Positions 16,670 through 25,442 of a DNA stretch of 64,000 nt are shown piece after piece (within the stretch, counting starts at the first letter, position 1; every line of letters starts with the position of its first letter). The DNA is taken from assembly GCF_038561935.1 (NCBI RefSeq), contig NZ_CP102770.1, forward strand, positions 1,550,001 through 1,614,000, written 5' to 3'. Below the pieces are notes generated by a model. The model was given only the letters and a program-made list of their open reading frames with translations. It did no database searches and was not told where the DNA came from. The DNA comes from Myxococcus stipitatus. GTDB taxonomy: Bacteria; Myxococcota; Myxococcia; Myxococcales; Myxococcaceae. The position numbers were made by a program, and so were the translations under genes.

Positions 16670-19600
16670 CTACCGCGTGAGCGACGCGGTGCGGCCGGTG
16701 GGGCCCTGGATGGCGACCCGGCGCCCGAAGGCGCGGTCCACCCGGCCGAGGAAGTCCCTGAACGCGGGATATTCCTCCGCCTTCACCCGGGCCACGGAGA
16801 GCATCACCTCTCCGTCGGCGATGAGCTTGCCGTCCTCCACGCGGAAGTTCATGCGGAGGCGGCCGAAGGGCGTGGACTCATCCACCGCCTGGGGCAGCTC
16901 CGTCACGGACCAGCCCGCGGGCAGCGCGTAGGTGAGGTGGAACGTGTTCACCCACGGGCTCTGCATCACCAGGTCGAAGCGGCGCTCGGCCAGCGGCGCG
17001 AAGGCCTGCTGGTAGGTGCGGCCCGTGCCGAAGGGCAGGAAGCGCACGCCGTTGGGCAGCACCTCCGAGTAGCGCGGGATGCTCATCTGGAAGTCCATCG
17101 CCACGTCGTCGTCCAGCCGCGTGGTGTCGCTCAGCGTCACCTCGTTCACGGTGAGCCCGGGGAAGCTCTGCGCCCACGCGCGCTCGAAGGTGGACTTGCG
17201 CGTGGCCTCCGGGCGGTAGGCGCGGCGGTACTCCGGCGCCGTCTGGCCGCTCACCGAGCTCTTGCCCGTCACCTGCGCGCTGCCGTCGGGGCGCAGCGTG
17301 ACGCTCATCTTCAGGTTGGTGGCGTTGTCCTCCGCCTTGGCCTCCGGCGTGGTGAGGAAGGTGCTCTTGCCGTCCGGTTCGACCACCAGGACGTTGGCCA
17401 CGCGGTCCGCGCTGGGCAGCTCCTTGGCGCCGTGGAACTCCGCGGTGCCATCCAGGTACAAATCGAACTTGGGGACATACGCAATCGCGTGGTTGAAGGC
17501 CGCGAGGCTCGCGGGCTCCGCGTCCAGCGCGCCCAGGTTGCGCATGCGCAGCAGCACCAGCCGGCTGTCCACGCCCGCGACGCGCAGCATGGAGTGGATG
17601 AGGCTCGCCTTGTCCTTGCAGTCGCCGAAGCGCCGCGCGAGCACCCGGTCGACGCGGTAGGGCTTGAAGCCGTGGATGCCGAACTCCAGCGCGACATAGC
17701 GCGTGTTGGTGACGACGAAGTTGTAGATGGCGCGCACCACCGCCAGCTCGTTCTTCCGGTCCACGCCCTGGAGCACCTGGTCCACCGTCTGGCGCAGCTC
17801 CGCGTTGGGCTGGAGTTGGTCGCGCACCAGGCCCCACCAGTAGCGGCCGACCTGGTCCCACGTCTGGTACGTGGAGACGTGGAGGTTCTGCGCGACCTCC
17901 GCCCAGCCCGGCATGCCCGGCTCCGGCACCACCTTGGCCACGTGCTTCGCGTTCCAGCGGTAGAGCACGCGCCCGCTCTCCAGCGACTCCTGCGCGCTCT
18001 CCACGCCGCCCTGGCGGCTCTTGTTCCAGTACAGCGGGCGCTCCTTGGGCATCTCCACCAGGTACTGGAAGCGCAGCTTGGGATAGACGCCCTGCACGCT
18101 CTCCACGTCACCCCAGTAGTCCGACAGCAGGTTCTCCTGCGCGGTGTCGTCCAGCCGGTACGTCACCTCCAGCGTGTCGCCCACGGCCAGGGACGGGAAC
18201 GAGAGCACCTTGGCGCGGGCGTCGTAGTACATGCCCGTCCACGGCTCGTTGATGTTGCGGTCGTTCTCGCCGTAGCTCTCCACCACGGAGCCATCCAGCT
18301 TCGTCACCCGGGCGCGCAGCACGCGCACCTCCTGGCGGTCCGGCGAGTAGGTGATGGGCATGGTGCGGAACGCGTCCACGCCGCGCGCGTTCTGCACCTT
18401 CACCACCATCTGCGTCATGCGGCTGGACAGGCCGCTCTTCTGGACGTGCACGTAGGTGTTGTCGACCAGGTAGACGGCGTCCTCGTGCACGTAGGCCTCG
18501 GCCTCCTTGGCCAGGGGCCTGGCGTCCACCAGGTGCTGCATGCCGGCGCCGGTGCCCTCGCCCTTGAGGGCGCGCAGGGCTTCCTTCAGGCCGGGGTTCT
18601 GCGGACGCAGCACCAGCGAGCGCTCGAAGGAGGCCAGCGCGGGCTCGCGGCGGCCCGCGGCGAGCAGGGCGCGGCCCTCGCGCTCATAGACCTCCGGCTC
18701 GTCCGGAGACAGCTCGCGGGCCTCGCGGAAGAGGGCCACGGCGGCCTCCACCGCGCCGTTGCTGGCCTTGAGCTCCGCCAGCCTCACGCGCGCGCCGTTG
18801 TCGAACGGGTTGAGGGTGACGAGCTGCGCGTACTCGCGCTCGGCGGCCTCCACCTGGCCGGTGTCCGCGAGCAGCGCGGCCAGCGAGCGGCGCGTGCCGG
18901 TGTCGTCGAAGCGCAGGGCCAGCACCACGCGCATGCGGTCCATGGCCTCGCGGTCGCGGCCCAGCTGGCGCGACACCTGCGCGGCCGAGCGCACCACGCG
19001 CGGCAGCCGGGGCTGATAGCGGAACGCCTCCTCGACGAGGGCCTGCGCGCGGGGACGCTCGCCCAGGGCCTCGTACGCGCGCGCGAGCACCAGCCGCGCG
19101 GGGGCGTCGTCCGGCGTCTTCTCCAGCACGGGGGCCACGAGCTCCAGCACGCGCTCGGGGTGGCCGCGCTCCAGCTCGTGGTCCGCCAGGGCGACGCGGG
19201 CGTCGGACAGCGTGGGGTCCGCGGCGATGGCGGCCTCGATGAAGCGGCGGCGCTCGTTCAGGTCATCGCGCTGGAGGCTGGCGGCGAGCAGCTGCAGGCG
19301 CGCGTCCTTGGGCGCCTGCTCCGCGGCGAGCGCGGCCTCCACGGTGGCGGTGTGCTCGCGGTCGTCGAAGCCCCGGTAGAAGCCGAGGACCCGCGCGTAG
19401 TCGGCGCGCAGCTGCGGGTCATCCGGCTTCTTCTCCACCAGGGCGCGCAGCGCGGAGGTGAGCGTGGGCAGCACCTGGGGCGCGGGGGCGGCGCCGCGCT
19501 CCACGGCGGGCACCTTGGCGGGCAGGGTGGCGCGGACGGAGGGGGACTCCTGGCGCAGGTAGAAGCCCAGCGGGCCGTTCTCCTGGCACACCTTGAGGAG

Positions 19601-20329
19601 CACGCGGTTGAGGCCCTTGCGCAGCTTCACGGACACGCGGGACTGGTCCGGGCGCGGCAGGTTGTAGCGGTCCTCCTTCGCGGCGAGCTGCCCGTTCACC
19701 CACAGGCGGAAGGCGCCGGAGGTGCCCAGGCCCAGGGCCACGCGCGTCTCCTGCGAGGACTCCAGCCAGGTGACGGCGTAGGCCACGGCCTCGCGGTTGG
19801 GGCGCACGGAGCTGGCGAGGTCCACGTAGCCATCCGCGGTGTTCGCGGTGAGCTTGTGCCAGGACACCTGGCGGCCCTTGGCGCCGGGGAAGCTGGCGGT
19901 GAGGTCCAGGGTGGGGCTCTCCGGGCCGAAGTCGGTGTCACAGCCGGACTTGCCCTCGTTGTCGAAGCCGCCGACGACGAAGTAGTCGCCGACGAAGCCC
20001 ATGGACTGCTTCACTTCGTTGGCGCGCACCAGGCGGCCTCGGGCGCGCTCGGTGTCGAGCAGGAGCAGCTGCGCGGTGGCCCGGGTGTTCGCGTCGAACT
20101 GCCGGCGGGAGGCCACGTAGGCGTAGGTGCTCACCAGGGGCGTGAGGTCCTCGACCTCGTCGACCAGGGAGTGGAGTCGCAGGAGGCTCGCGGCGGCGCG
20201 AGGAGAGGCGGCCTGCTTCATCGCCTCGGCCGCATAGGTCCGGGCCGTTTCGTCCGCCGCGGGCCGCGCCTGTGCCCACAGGGGACAGGTGAGCACGAAG
20301 ACTGCGGCCAGCCATGTGAAGCGGGACAT
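16670..20329 (-). CDS. DUF3857 / transglutaminase-like giant protein with TPR repeats
   Basis: 1219 residues from ATG 20329, which has GAGGAGAACGG upstream and gives a signal peptide (MSRFTWLAAVFVLTCPLWAQA). Order: exported N-terminal part with a beta-sandwich-like region (about 160-260, ending LNRVLLKVCQENGPLG), a TPR stretch (about 290-560), a DUF3857 region from about 640, a transglutaminase-like core near 850-980 with Cys904 in GDCKDKAS, then a DUF3858-like C-terminal domain. The family occurs in bacterial envelopes, but no enzyme activity is established. The long antisense open frame across it is a GC artefact. Confidence 0.88.
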   Translation of the reverse strand: MSRFTWLAAVFVLTCPLWAQARPAADETARTYAAEAMKQAASPRAAASLLRLHSLVDEVEDLTPLVSTYAYVASRRQFDANTRATAQLLLLDTERARGRLVRANEVKQSMGFVGDYFVVGGFDNEGKSGCDTDFGPESPTLDLTASFPGAKGRQVSWHKLTANTADGYVDLASSVRPNREAVAYAVTWLESSQETRVALGLGTSGAFRLWVNGQLAAKEDRYNLPRPDQSRVSVKLRKGLNRVLLKVCQENGPLGFYLRQESPSVRATLPAKVPAVERGAAPAPQVLPTLTSALRALVEKKPDDPQLRADYARVLGFYRGFDDREHTATVEAALAAEQAPKDARLQLLAASLQRDDLNERRRFIEAAIAADPTLSDARVALADHELERGHPERVLELVAPVLEKTPDDAPARLVLARAYEALGERPRAQALVEEAFRYQPRLPRVVRSAAQVSRQLGRDREAMDRMRVVLALRFDDTGTRRSLAALLADTGQVEAAEREYAQLVTLNPFDNGARVRLAELKASNGAVEAAVALFREARELSPDEPEVYEREGRALLAAGRREPALASFERSLVLRPQNPGLKEALRALKGEGTGAGMQHLVDARPLAKEAEAYVHEDAVYLVDNTYVHVQKSGLSSRMTQMVVKVQNARGVDAFRTMPITYSPDRQEVRVLRARVTKLDGSVVESYGENDRNINEPWTGMYYDARAKVLSFPSLAVGDTLEVTYRLDDTAQENLLSDYWGDVESVQGVYPKLRFQYLVEMPKERPLYWNKSRQGGVESAQESLESGRVLYRWNAKHVAKVVPEPGMPGWAEVAQNLHVSTYQTWDQVGRYWWGLVRDQLQPNAELRQTVDQVLQGVDRKNELAVVRAIYNFVVTNTRYVALEFGIHGFKPYRVDRVLARRFGDCKDKASLIHSMLRVAGVDSRLVLLRMRNLGALDAEPASLAAFNHAIAYVPKFDLYLDGTAEFHGAKELPSADRVANVLVVEPDGKSTFLTTPEAKAEDNATNLKMSVTLRPDGSAQVTGKSSVSGQTAPEYRRAYRPEATRKSTFERAWAQSFPGLTVNEVTLSDTTRLDDDVAMDFQMSIPRYSEVLPNGVRFLPFGTGRTYQQAFAPLAERRFDLVMQSPWVNTFHLTYALPAGWSVTELPQAVDESTPFGRLRMNFRVEDGKLIADGEVMLSVARVKAEEYPAFRDFLGRVDRAFGRRVAIQGPTGRTASLTR

Positions 20330-20556
20330 CCGTTCTCCTCGGTGCGACATGCGGGTGGAGCGTCCGGCCCCAGCATTCCAGGCCGCCGACGCCGATGAAC
20401 AGGCAAACCCTCCCGGGCCTTCCCCTGCATGGGGCTCCGGACGGCGGACAGGCAACCGAAAACGTCCCCGGAGGTTCGCGGTGGAGCAAGGTAGGTCTGG
20501 GTAGGTTTGTGGCTGGGAAATCAAGGAAATCGAGACTAAATTGCGCCACCCAGCAG

Positions 20557-20605
20557 GTCCCTGGGTCACTCCTAGGGACGAAGGTCATCTAGGGACGCAG
20601 GTCAT
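20557..20605. repeat. Tandem 17-bp direct repeat with inverted half-site in divergent promoter region
   Basis: CTAGGGACGAAGGTCAT (20572-20588) abuts CTAGGGACGCAGGTCAT (20589-20605), one mismatch. An inverted GTCCCT at 20557-20562 faces AGGGAC of copy one. The array lies 21 bases before the DUF6624 start, in the 296-base region (20330-20625) between that gene and the giant transglutaminase gene. Apart from this and the start signals I see nothing else in the region. Likely an operator. Confidence 0.5.
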
Positions 20606-20625
20606 CCGTTACCCAGGGAGCTCTC

Positions 20626-21594
20626 ATGCGTCGTCTTGTCGTGGTGCTGACCGCGTTGAACCTGGCCGCCTGTGCGCATGGGGGTGGGACCGCCTCGGAG
20701 ACGGCGGAGGTGGGGGTGCAGAAGGCTCCGCCGCTGACGGTGGAGGCCACGCCGGAGGCGCGCCAGGCGGCGTCGGAGGCGGAGGGGTTGGCGCGCAGGG
20801 GCGAGTCGGCGCAGTCGTTGCCGCTGTATCGGGTGGCGTGGGAGGGCGGGGTGAGGACGAAGGACGTGGCCTACAACGCGGCGTGTGCGGCGGCGTTGGC
20901 GAAGGCGTCGGATGAGGCGCTGGTGTGGCTGGGGCGCGCGGTGGAGGCGGGCTTCGACAACGCGAAGCACATGAAGAACGACCCGGACCTGGTCAGCCTC
21001 CGGGAGCTGCCGGGGTACGCGCCGTTGGAGCAGAAGGTGGCCGCGGCGGAGGCGAAGCTGTACGAGGCCGCGAACCCGGAGCTTCGGGATGAGCTGTTGC
21101 GGCGGATGGAGGAGGACCAGGAGGTGCGCAATGCGCTGATGGCCTCGAACTTCAAGGACGAGGCGGCGAAGGCGAAGTTGCGGGAGGTGGATGCGCGCAA
21201 CACGGTGTGGCTGAAGGGAATCATCGCGAAGGTGGGGTGGCCGGGGCACGAGGTGGTGGGCGTGCGCGGCTCGTTCGCGGCGTGGCTGTTGGTCCAGCAC
21301 GCGGACCAGGATGTGGCGTTCCAGGCGGAGGTGCTGCCGATGTTGGAGAAGGCGGTGGCGCGGGGCGAGGGCTCGGCGAAGAACCTCGCGTACCTGACGG
21401 ACCGGGTGGCGGTGAACACAGGCAGGCCGCAGCGGTATGGGACGCAGCTGGAAGAGGTGAATGGCCGCATGGTGGCCAAGCCGCTCGAGGACCCCGCGGG
21501 AGTGGATGCCCGCCGCGAGGCCGTGGGCCTGGGGACGCTGGCGGAGTACATCCAGGGCTTCGAGCGGATGCGGGCGGCGAGCCAGAAGCCCTGA
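20626..21594 (+). CDS. DUF6624 lipoprotein with TPR-like N-terminal part
   Basis: 322 residues. Lipoprotein signal MRRLVVVLTALNLAAC, Cys16. Residues about 50-130 form a TPR-like helical repeat with AAYNAACAAALAKASDEALVWLGRAVEAGFDN. The C-terminal part, from LRDELLRRMEEDQEVRNAL through TLREVDARN, GWPGHEVVGVRG, AAWLLVQHADQD and LAYLTDRVAVNTGRPQRYGTQ, is the conserved core of the DUF6624 family; its biochemistry is unknown. ATG 20626 follows AGGGAG. Ends about 180 bases before the convergent NAT gene. Confidence 0.88.
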   Translation: MRRLVVVLTALNLAACAHGGGTASETAEVGVQKAPPLTVEATPEARQAASEAEGLARRGESAQSLPLYRVAWEGGVRTKDVAYNAACAAALAKASDEALVWLGRAVEAGFDNAKHMKNDPDLVSLRELPGYAPLEQKVAAAEAKLYEAANPELRDELLRRMEEDQEVRNALMASNFKDEAAKAKLREVDARNTVWLKGIIAKVGWPGHEVVGVRGSFAAWLLVQHADQDVAFQAEVLPMLEKAVARGEGSAKNLAYLTDRVAVNTGRPQRYGTQLEEVNGRMVAKPLEDPAGVDARREAVGLGTLAEYIQGFERMRAASQKP

Positions 21595-21775
21595 GTGGGA
21601 CGGGCTGCCTTCGTCGAACGCGAGGCCCGTGGTGCCGAGGCCTTCTTGGGCACGCTCGCCCGGCCATGGGGCCAGGTGCTGCTGTTTGGCGAGCCGCTGA
21701 GCCTGGCGGTCTTCGAACGGAGCGAAGGTCGATGTCGTCCCGCACGTCCTCGGGCAGCGAGGTCTTTCCGCTCCC

Positions 21776-22516
21776 TCAAAGCTGGATGCCGAAGTGCTCC
21801 GCGAGGGCCCGCGCTCGGGCCTCCTCCTCCACGGGCACCTCTTGCTTCTCTCTTCCGTGCGTCAGCACGAGCGCACCCTCCTTGAGGGTGACGCGACCGC
21901 TTGGCGTGGCCCGGGTACACAGCCTCCGCTGCGTGAAGAACGAGTCCGGCGCCGTCTGGTGGTAGTGGCACATGCCGGTGAAGTCCCCCAGCGCACGTGG
22001 CACGAGCGAGAGCGAATACTGCGCCTCCCATCCCGCGCCCAGGTCGCGCCAGAGGATGAGCCGCTCTCCCTCGGGCACGAGCCGGAAGTCGTGCCCGCAG
22101 CGCGTCTGCACATCGCGGTCATCCAGGCGCAGGGGCTCGAGGAAGCCATCTCCAAAGCCCACGTCCACCAACCAGCGCTCGGCACCGTCCTCCACCTGGA
22201 GCGTCAGGTGGTCGAACTCCGGCCCGAAGGTTCCGTTCTTCTGCTCGGAGGCCACTTGCGCGGACAGCGGTGTCACCCCGTAGCCGCGCGCGGTGAGCAG
22301 CCGCGAGAACAAGCCGTTGAGCTCGTAGCAGAACCCGCCGCGTCGGCGCGCGACGATCTTGTCGAACAGCGAGTCCACATCGAGCCGGATGGGGCGGCCC
22401 AGGTGGATGTCCAGGTTCTCGAAGGGGACCGACTCCAGGTGGGCATGGTGCAGCGCGGCCAGCGATGCACCCGGCTGGGCACCGATGCGTTCGAGATAGC
22501 GGCCAACGTCGAACAT
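21776..22516 (-). CDS. nat: Arylamine N-acetyltransferase
   Basis: 246 residues from ATG 22516 (upstream in-frame codons are not conserved-looking). NAT enzymes transfer acetyl from acetyl-CoA to arylamines or hydrazines through a Cys-His-Asp triad, here Cys63 (RRGGFCYELN), His103 (FDHLTL) and Asp118 (VDVGFGD). The N-terminal segment LESVPFENLDIHLGRPI is the usual family signature. Cytoplasmic. Length is slightly shorter than many NATs (about 270) but all domains are present. It stands alone between the DUF6624 gene and the aminopeptidase terminator; substrate in this organism unknown. Confidence 0.95.
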   Translation of the reverse strand: MFDVGRYLERIGAQPGASLAALHHAHLESVPFENLDIHLGRPIRLDVDSLFDKIVARRRGGFCYELNGLFSRLLTARGYGVTPLSAQVASEQKNGTFGPEFDHLTLQVEDGAERWLVDVGFGDGFLEPLRLDDRDVQTRCGHDFRLVPEGERLILWRDLGAGWEAQYSLSLVPRALGDFTGMCHYHQTAPDSFFTQRRLCTRATPSGRVTLKEGALVLTHGREKQEVPVEEEARARALAEHFGIQL

Positions 22517-22591
22517 GGCACTGATGTAGCGCGCTCCAGCCCGGCGGGTACACGGCCTGCCGGGTGGGAAGTCCAGGGGACGACGATAAGG

Positions 22592-22622
22592 GAGGCTCCC
22601 CTCGTGTGGAGAGGGGAGCCTC
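22592..22622 (-). terminator. 12-bp perfect hairpin after the aminopeptidase gene
   Basis: Arms GAGGCTCCCCTC (22592-22603) and GAGGGGAGCCTC (22611-22622), 7-nt loop, beginning 8 bases past the stop of the M1 aminopeptidase on the minus strand. It lacks a long T run. Confidence 0.75.
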
Positions 22623-22629
22623 GCGCGAA

Positions 22630-25338
22630 TCAGCGGGGCAGCGTGCTCAAGAAGGTCTGCACGCTCTTGCGATGGAGGCGGTCCGCCTCCACGCACAGGC
22701 GGATGGTCTCCAGCGCTTGCGCATAGGCATGCGGCGCGCCCTCCAGCTTCGCCACGCGGGGCCCGAGGAAGGACTCCAGCTCCGCGCGCTGGGTGTCGTC
22801 GCAGAGCGCGCTGGTGAAGCCAACGATGGCGCCCAGGTCATCCGAGCGGACCCTCGCCGCCATCGAGTCGAAGTGTTCGCGGAAGTACTTCCACGCGGCC
22901 TCGCGCGACTCCACCTTGTAGAAGGCGGCGCCGAGGATTTTGTACGTGTCGCGCACGTCGAACTCCCCGCCGTTCACCAGCGCCAGCGTCTCCTGCACCA
23001 GCGCCGGGTCGGTGAAGGACGTCAGCGGGAAGAGCAGCTCGAGCCGCTCGTTGTGGCTCTTCGCCTGGCGCGCCTGGGTCAGGAGCGCGTCGAAGAGCGA
23101 GCGGTCCGACTTGCGTGCGGCCACCCGGACCGCCAGGGGCGCGGCCTCCGCGCTCACGCTGTCGCGCTTGTCCAGCCACGCGCGCGCGAGCTTCTGCGCC
23201 TCCCGCGTCAGCACCGCGTCATCCCCCATCCCCGCGGCCAGGCCGAGCAGGAGCGAACGCAACTGCTTCACGTCATCCGTGTCCCCGGGCCGAGGCTGCC
23301 AGCCCAGGGTCTGGGCCCGAGGTCCGTAGAGCTTGCCCACCCAGGCGCGGAAGCGCGCCCGTTCGGCGGGAGTGAGGTGGTCCTGGCGCACCAACCCGAG
23401 GAGGCCGGCGCCGTTGGCGACGATGGTGCGGTTCGGGTCCGTGGCCGTGCCAGGCACGAGCTTGAGCGCGTCACCGAGCGGCAGATCGCCCCGGCTCGCC
23501 GCGGCCTCCACGTCCGAGAGCAGCGCCAGCCGCTCCGGGACACTCAGCGTGCCCTTGGGCGCGGCCATCACCTGGGCGAGCTGCTTCGAGGTGTAGCTGG
23601 AGCGGTAGTAGCCCGTGCCGCTCGCGTTCAGGAGCACCCACTGGGGGCAGCCCTTGAGGGGCAGCTCCATCTCTCCCGTGCGCTCGGACAGCATCTGGCA
23701 GACGCGCGTGTCCCCGGCGCGGTCTCCCGCGCGCACACACACGGGGATGGTCCACATCTGCGCGGTGCTGGAGGCGGTGGAGCCCGCGGGCACGTAGCGC
23801 TCCTGGGACAGCTTGAGCCGCGGCGCCTTGCCAGCGTCGCATTGGAGTTCAGCCGAGACACGCGGCACGCCGGGCTGGTCGATGAACGTGCGGAAGGAGC
23901 GGGCGAGGTCCGGCCCGGCGGCCTCGGCAATCGTGCCGGCGAAGTCATCGGCCGTCACCGTGCTCCACTCGTGCTTGCGGACATGGAGGCGGAGCATGTC
24001 GCGCATCTTCTCACGGCCCATCCACGCCTCGAGCATGTCGAGGAGGGCCGCGCCCTTGGAGTACGTGGTGGAGTTGTCGAATGCCCCGAGGACCGCGTCG
24101 TGAGTTGTCGCCGGCTTGCGCACCGGGAGCGTGGAGGCGAGCGCGTCCGTCTCCATGGCGGCCATCCGGTCTCCGCTGCTGGCGTCCTGCCCATAGCCCC
24201 AGCTCGCGTCGAAGCCGTCCATCTGCTTGCGGTCCAGCCACGAGGTCAGCGACTCGTTGAGCCAGATGTCATCCCACCAGCGGCAGGTGGCGATGTTGCC
24301 GAACCAGTAGTGCCCCAGCTCGTGGCCCGCGATGTGGACGTAGTGCCGGCGGCGCTGAATCGTCTCCTCGCCGGGCTTGATGAGCGTCAGGGGCTGGCCC
24401 AGCGCGACGAGGCCCGGGTGCTCCATGGTGCCCCAGTAGCGCGGCACCACCGCGACATCCAGCTTCTCGTAGGGGTAGGACTGGTCGAAGAAGTCCTCCA
24501 GCACGGAGACGATGCGCGGCGTGACGCTGGCGGCGTAGGCCGTCTCGGGGCCTCGGCCCTTGGGGACGACGAAGCGCAGCGGCGCCTTGTTGCGTCCGAC
24601 GGTGCCCGCATCCACCACGTCGAACGGGCCCACCATGAAGGCGACCAGGTAGCTGGGCATCGGCTTGCTGTCGATGAAGGTGACGCGCTGGAGCCCGCCG
24701 GGCAGCGCCTCCTTCGACTCGATGGCGTGGTTGGCCAGCGCCACGTCCGTGTCCTTCACCGTGAAGCGCAGCTTCCAGGGCACCTTGAAGCCCGGCTCGT
24801 CGAAGCACGGGAAGGCGCGGCGCGCGTCCACCGGCTCGAAGAACGTGTAGAAGTAGTCGTGACCACCCTCGGCCACGGAGTAGAGGCCCTGGCTGCGCTC
24901 GCGGTCCACCTTGCCGCTGAAGGCGATGATGATGCGCGCCTTGCCCGGGGCCAGCGTCTCCGGAAGGAGCAGCCCCAGCCGTCCCTCGCTCGCGGTGACG
25001 GGCTTCGCGTCGAGCGTGCGGGCTCCCGCTTCGATGCGCGCCGAGCTCACCTCCAGGTCCTGGCCGTGCAGCCAGACCTGGCGCACCGGCTCGCGCACGT
25101 CGACCTCGACGGTGACGGTGCCGGAGAACGTCTGCTCCGTGGAGATGAGCTTCAGGTCCAGCGTGTAGTGGGTGGGCCGGACGGTGTCGGGCAGCCGCAG
25201 CGCGGGGGGCTGGGGTTCAGGCCACTGGGGAGTGGTGGCCACCGTGGCCGCGGGCGTGGACGGCGCCGCGGCCTCGGGTGCGTGGGTGCAGTGCAGTGAG
25301 ACCAACGCGGGGAGGAGGAGGAAGGGGGACCAGCGCAT
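22630..25338 (-). CDS. M1-family zinc metalloaminopeptidase, exported
   Basis: 902 residues. Zinc motif HELGH at His339-Glu340-xx-His343 with the third ligand Glu362 (HExxH-x18-E) in WLNESLTSW. The substrate-anchoring motif normally GxMEN reads GTMEH here (WGTMEHPG), an Asn-to-His change. N-terminal hydrophobic leader with VSLHC (Cys17) looks like a lipoprotein or signal-anchored start, but His before the Cys is atypical for a lipobox. ERAP1-like C-terminal helical domain follows. It would cut single residues from peptides outside the cytoplasm, in keeping with a scavenging predator. ATG 25338. Confidence 0.9.
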   Translation of the reverse strand: MRWSPFLLLPALVSLHCTHAPEAAAPSTPAATVATTPQWPEPQPPALRLPDTVRPTHYTLDLKLISTEQTFSGTVTVEVDVREPVRQVWLHGQDLEVSSARIEAGARTLDAKPVTASEGRLGLLLPETLAPGKARIIIAFSGKVDRERSQGLYSVAEGGHDYFYTFFEPVDARRAFPCFDEPGFKVPWKLRFTVKDTDVALANHAIESKEALPGGLQRVTFIDSKPMPSYLVAFMVGPFDVVDAGTVGRNKAPLRFVVPKGRGPETAYAASVTPRIVSVLEDFFDQSYPYEKLDVAVVPRYWGTMEHPGLVALGQPLTLIKPGEETIQRRRHYVHIAGHELGHYWFGNIATCRWWDDIWLNESLTSWLDRKQMDGFDASWGYGQDASSGDRMAAMETDALASTLPVRKPATTHDAVLGAFDNSTTYSKGAALLDMLEAWMGREKMRDMLRLHVRKHEWSTVTADDFAGTIAEAAGPDLARSFRTFIDQPGVPRVSAELQCDAGKAPRLKLSQERYVPAGSTASSTAQMWTIPVCVRAGDRAGDTRVCQMLSERTGEMELPLKGCPQWVLLNASGTGYYRSSYTSKQLAQVMAAPKGTLSVPERLALLSDVEAAASRGDLPLGDALKLVPGTATDPNRTIVANGAGLLGLVRQDHLTPAERARFRAWVGKLYGPRAQTLGWQPRPGDTDDVKQLRSLLLGLAAGMGDDAVLTREAQKLARAWLDKRDSVSAEAAPLAVRVAARKSDRSLFDALLTQARQAKSHNERLELLFPLTSFTDPALVQETLALVNGGEFDVRDTYKILGAAFYKVESREAAWKYFREHFDSMAARVRSDDLGAIVGFTSALCDDTQRAELESFLGPRVAKLEGAPHAYAQALETIRLCVEADRLHRKSVQTFLSTLPR

Positions 25339-25442
25339 CCCGTGAGGCTACCGCGCCCTTCGCGTTTGGCTACCGCGAGGGCGCGGCGGGAATGCTTCGG
25401 CGACTCCTCGGTTGCCGCCTGTTCCGGAAGCGGACGCCTGTC

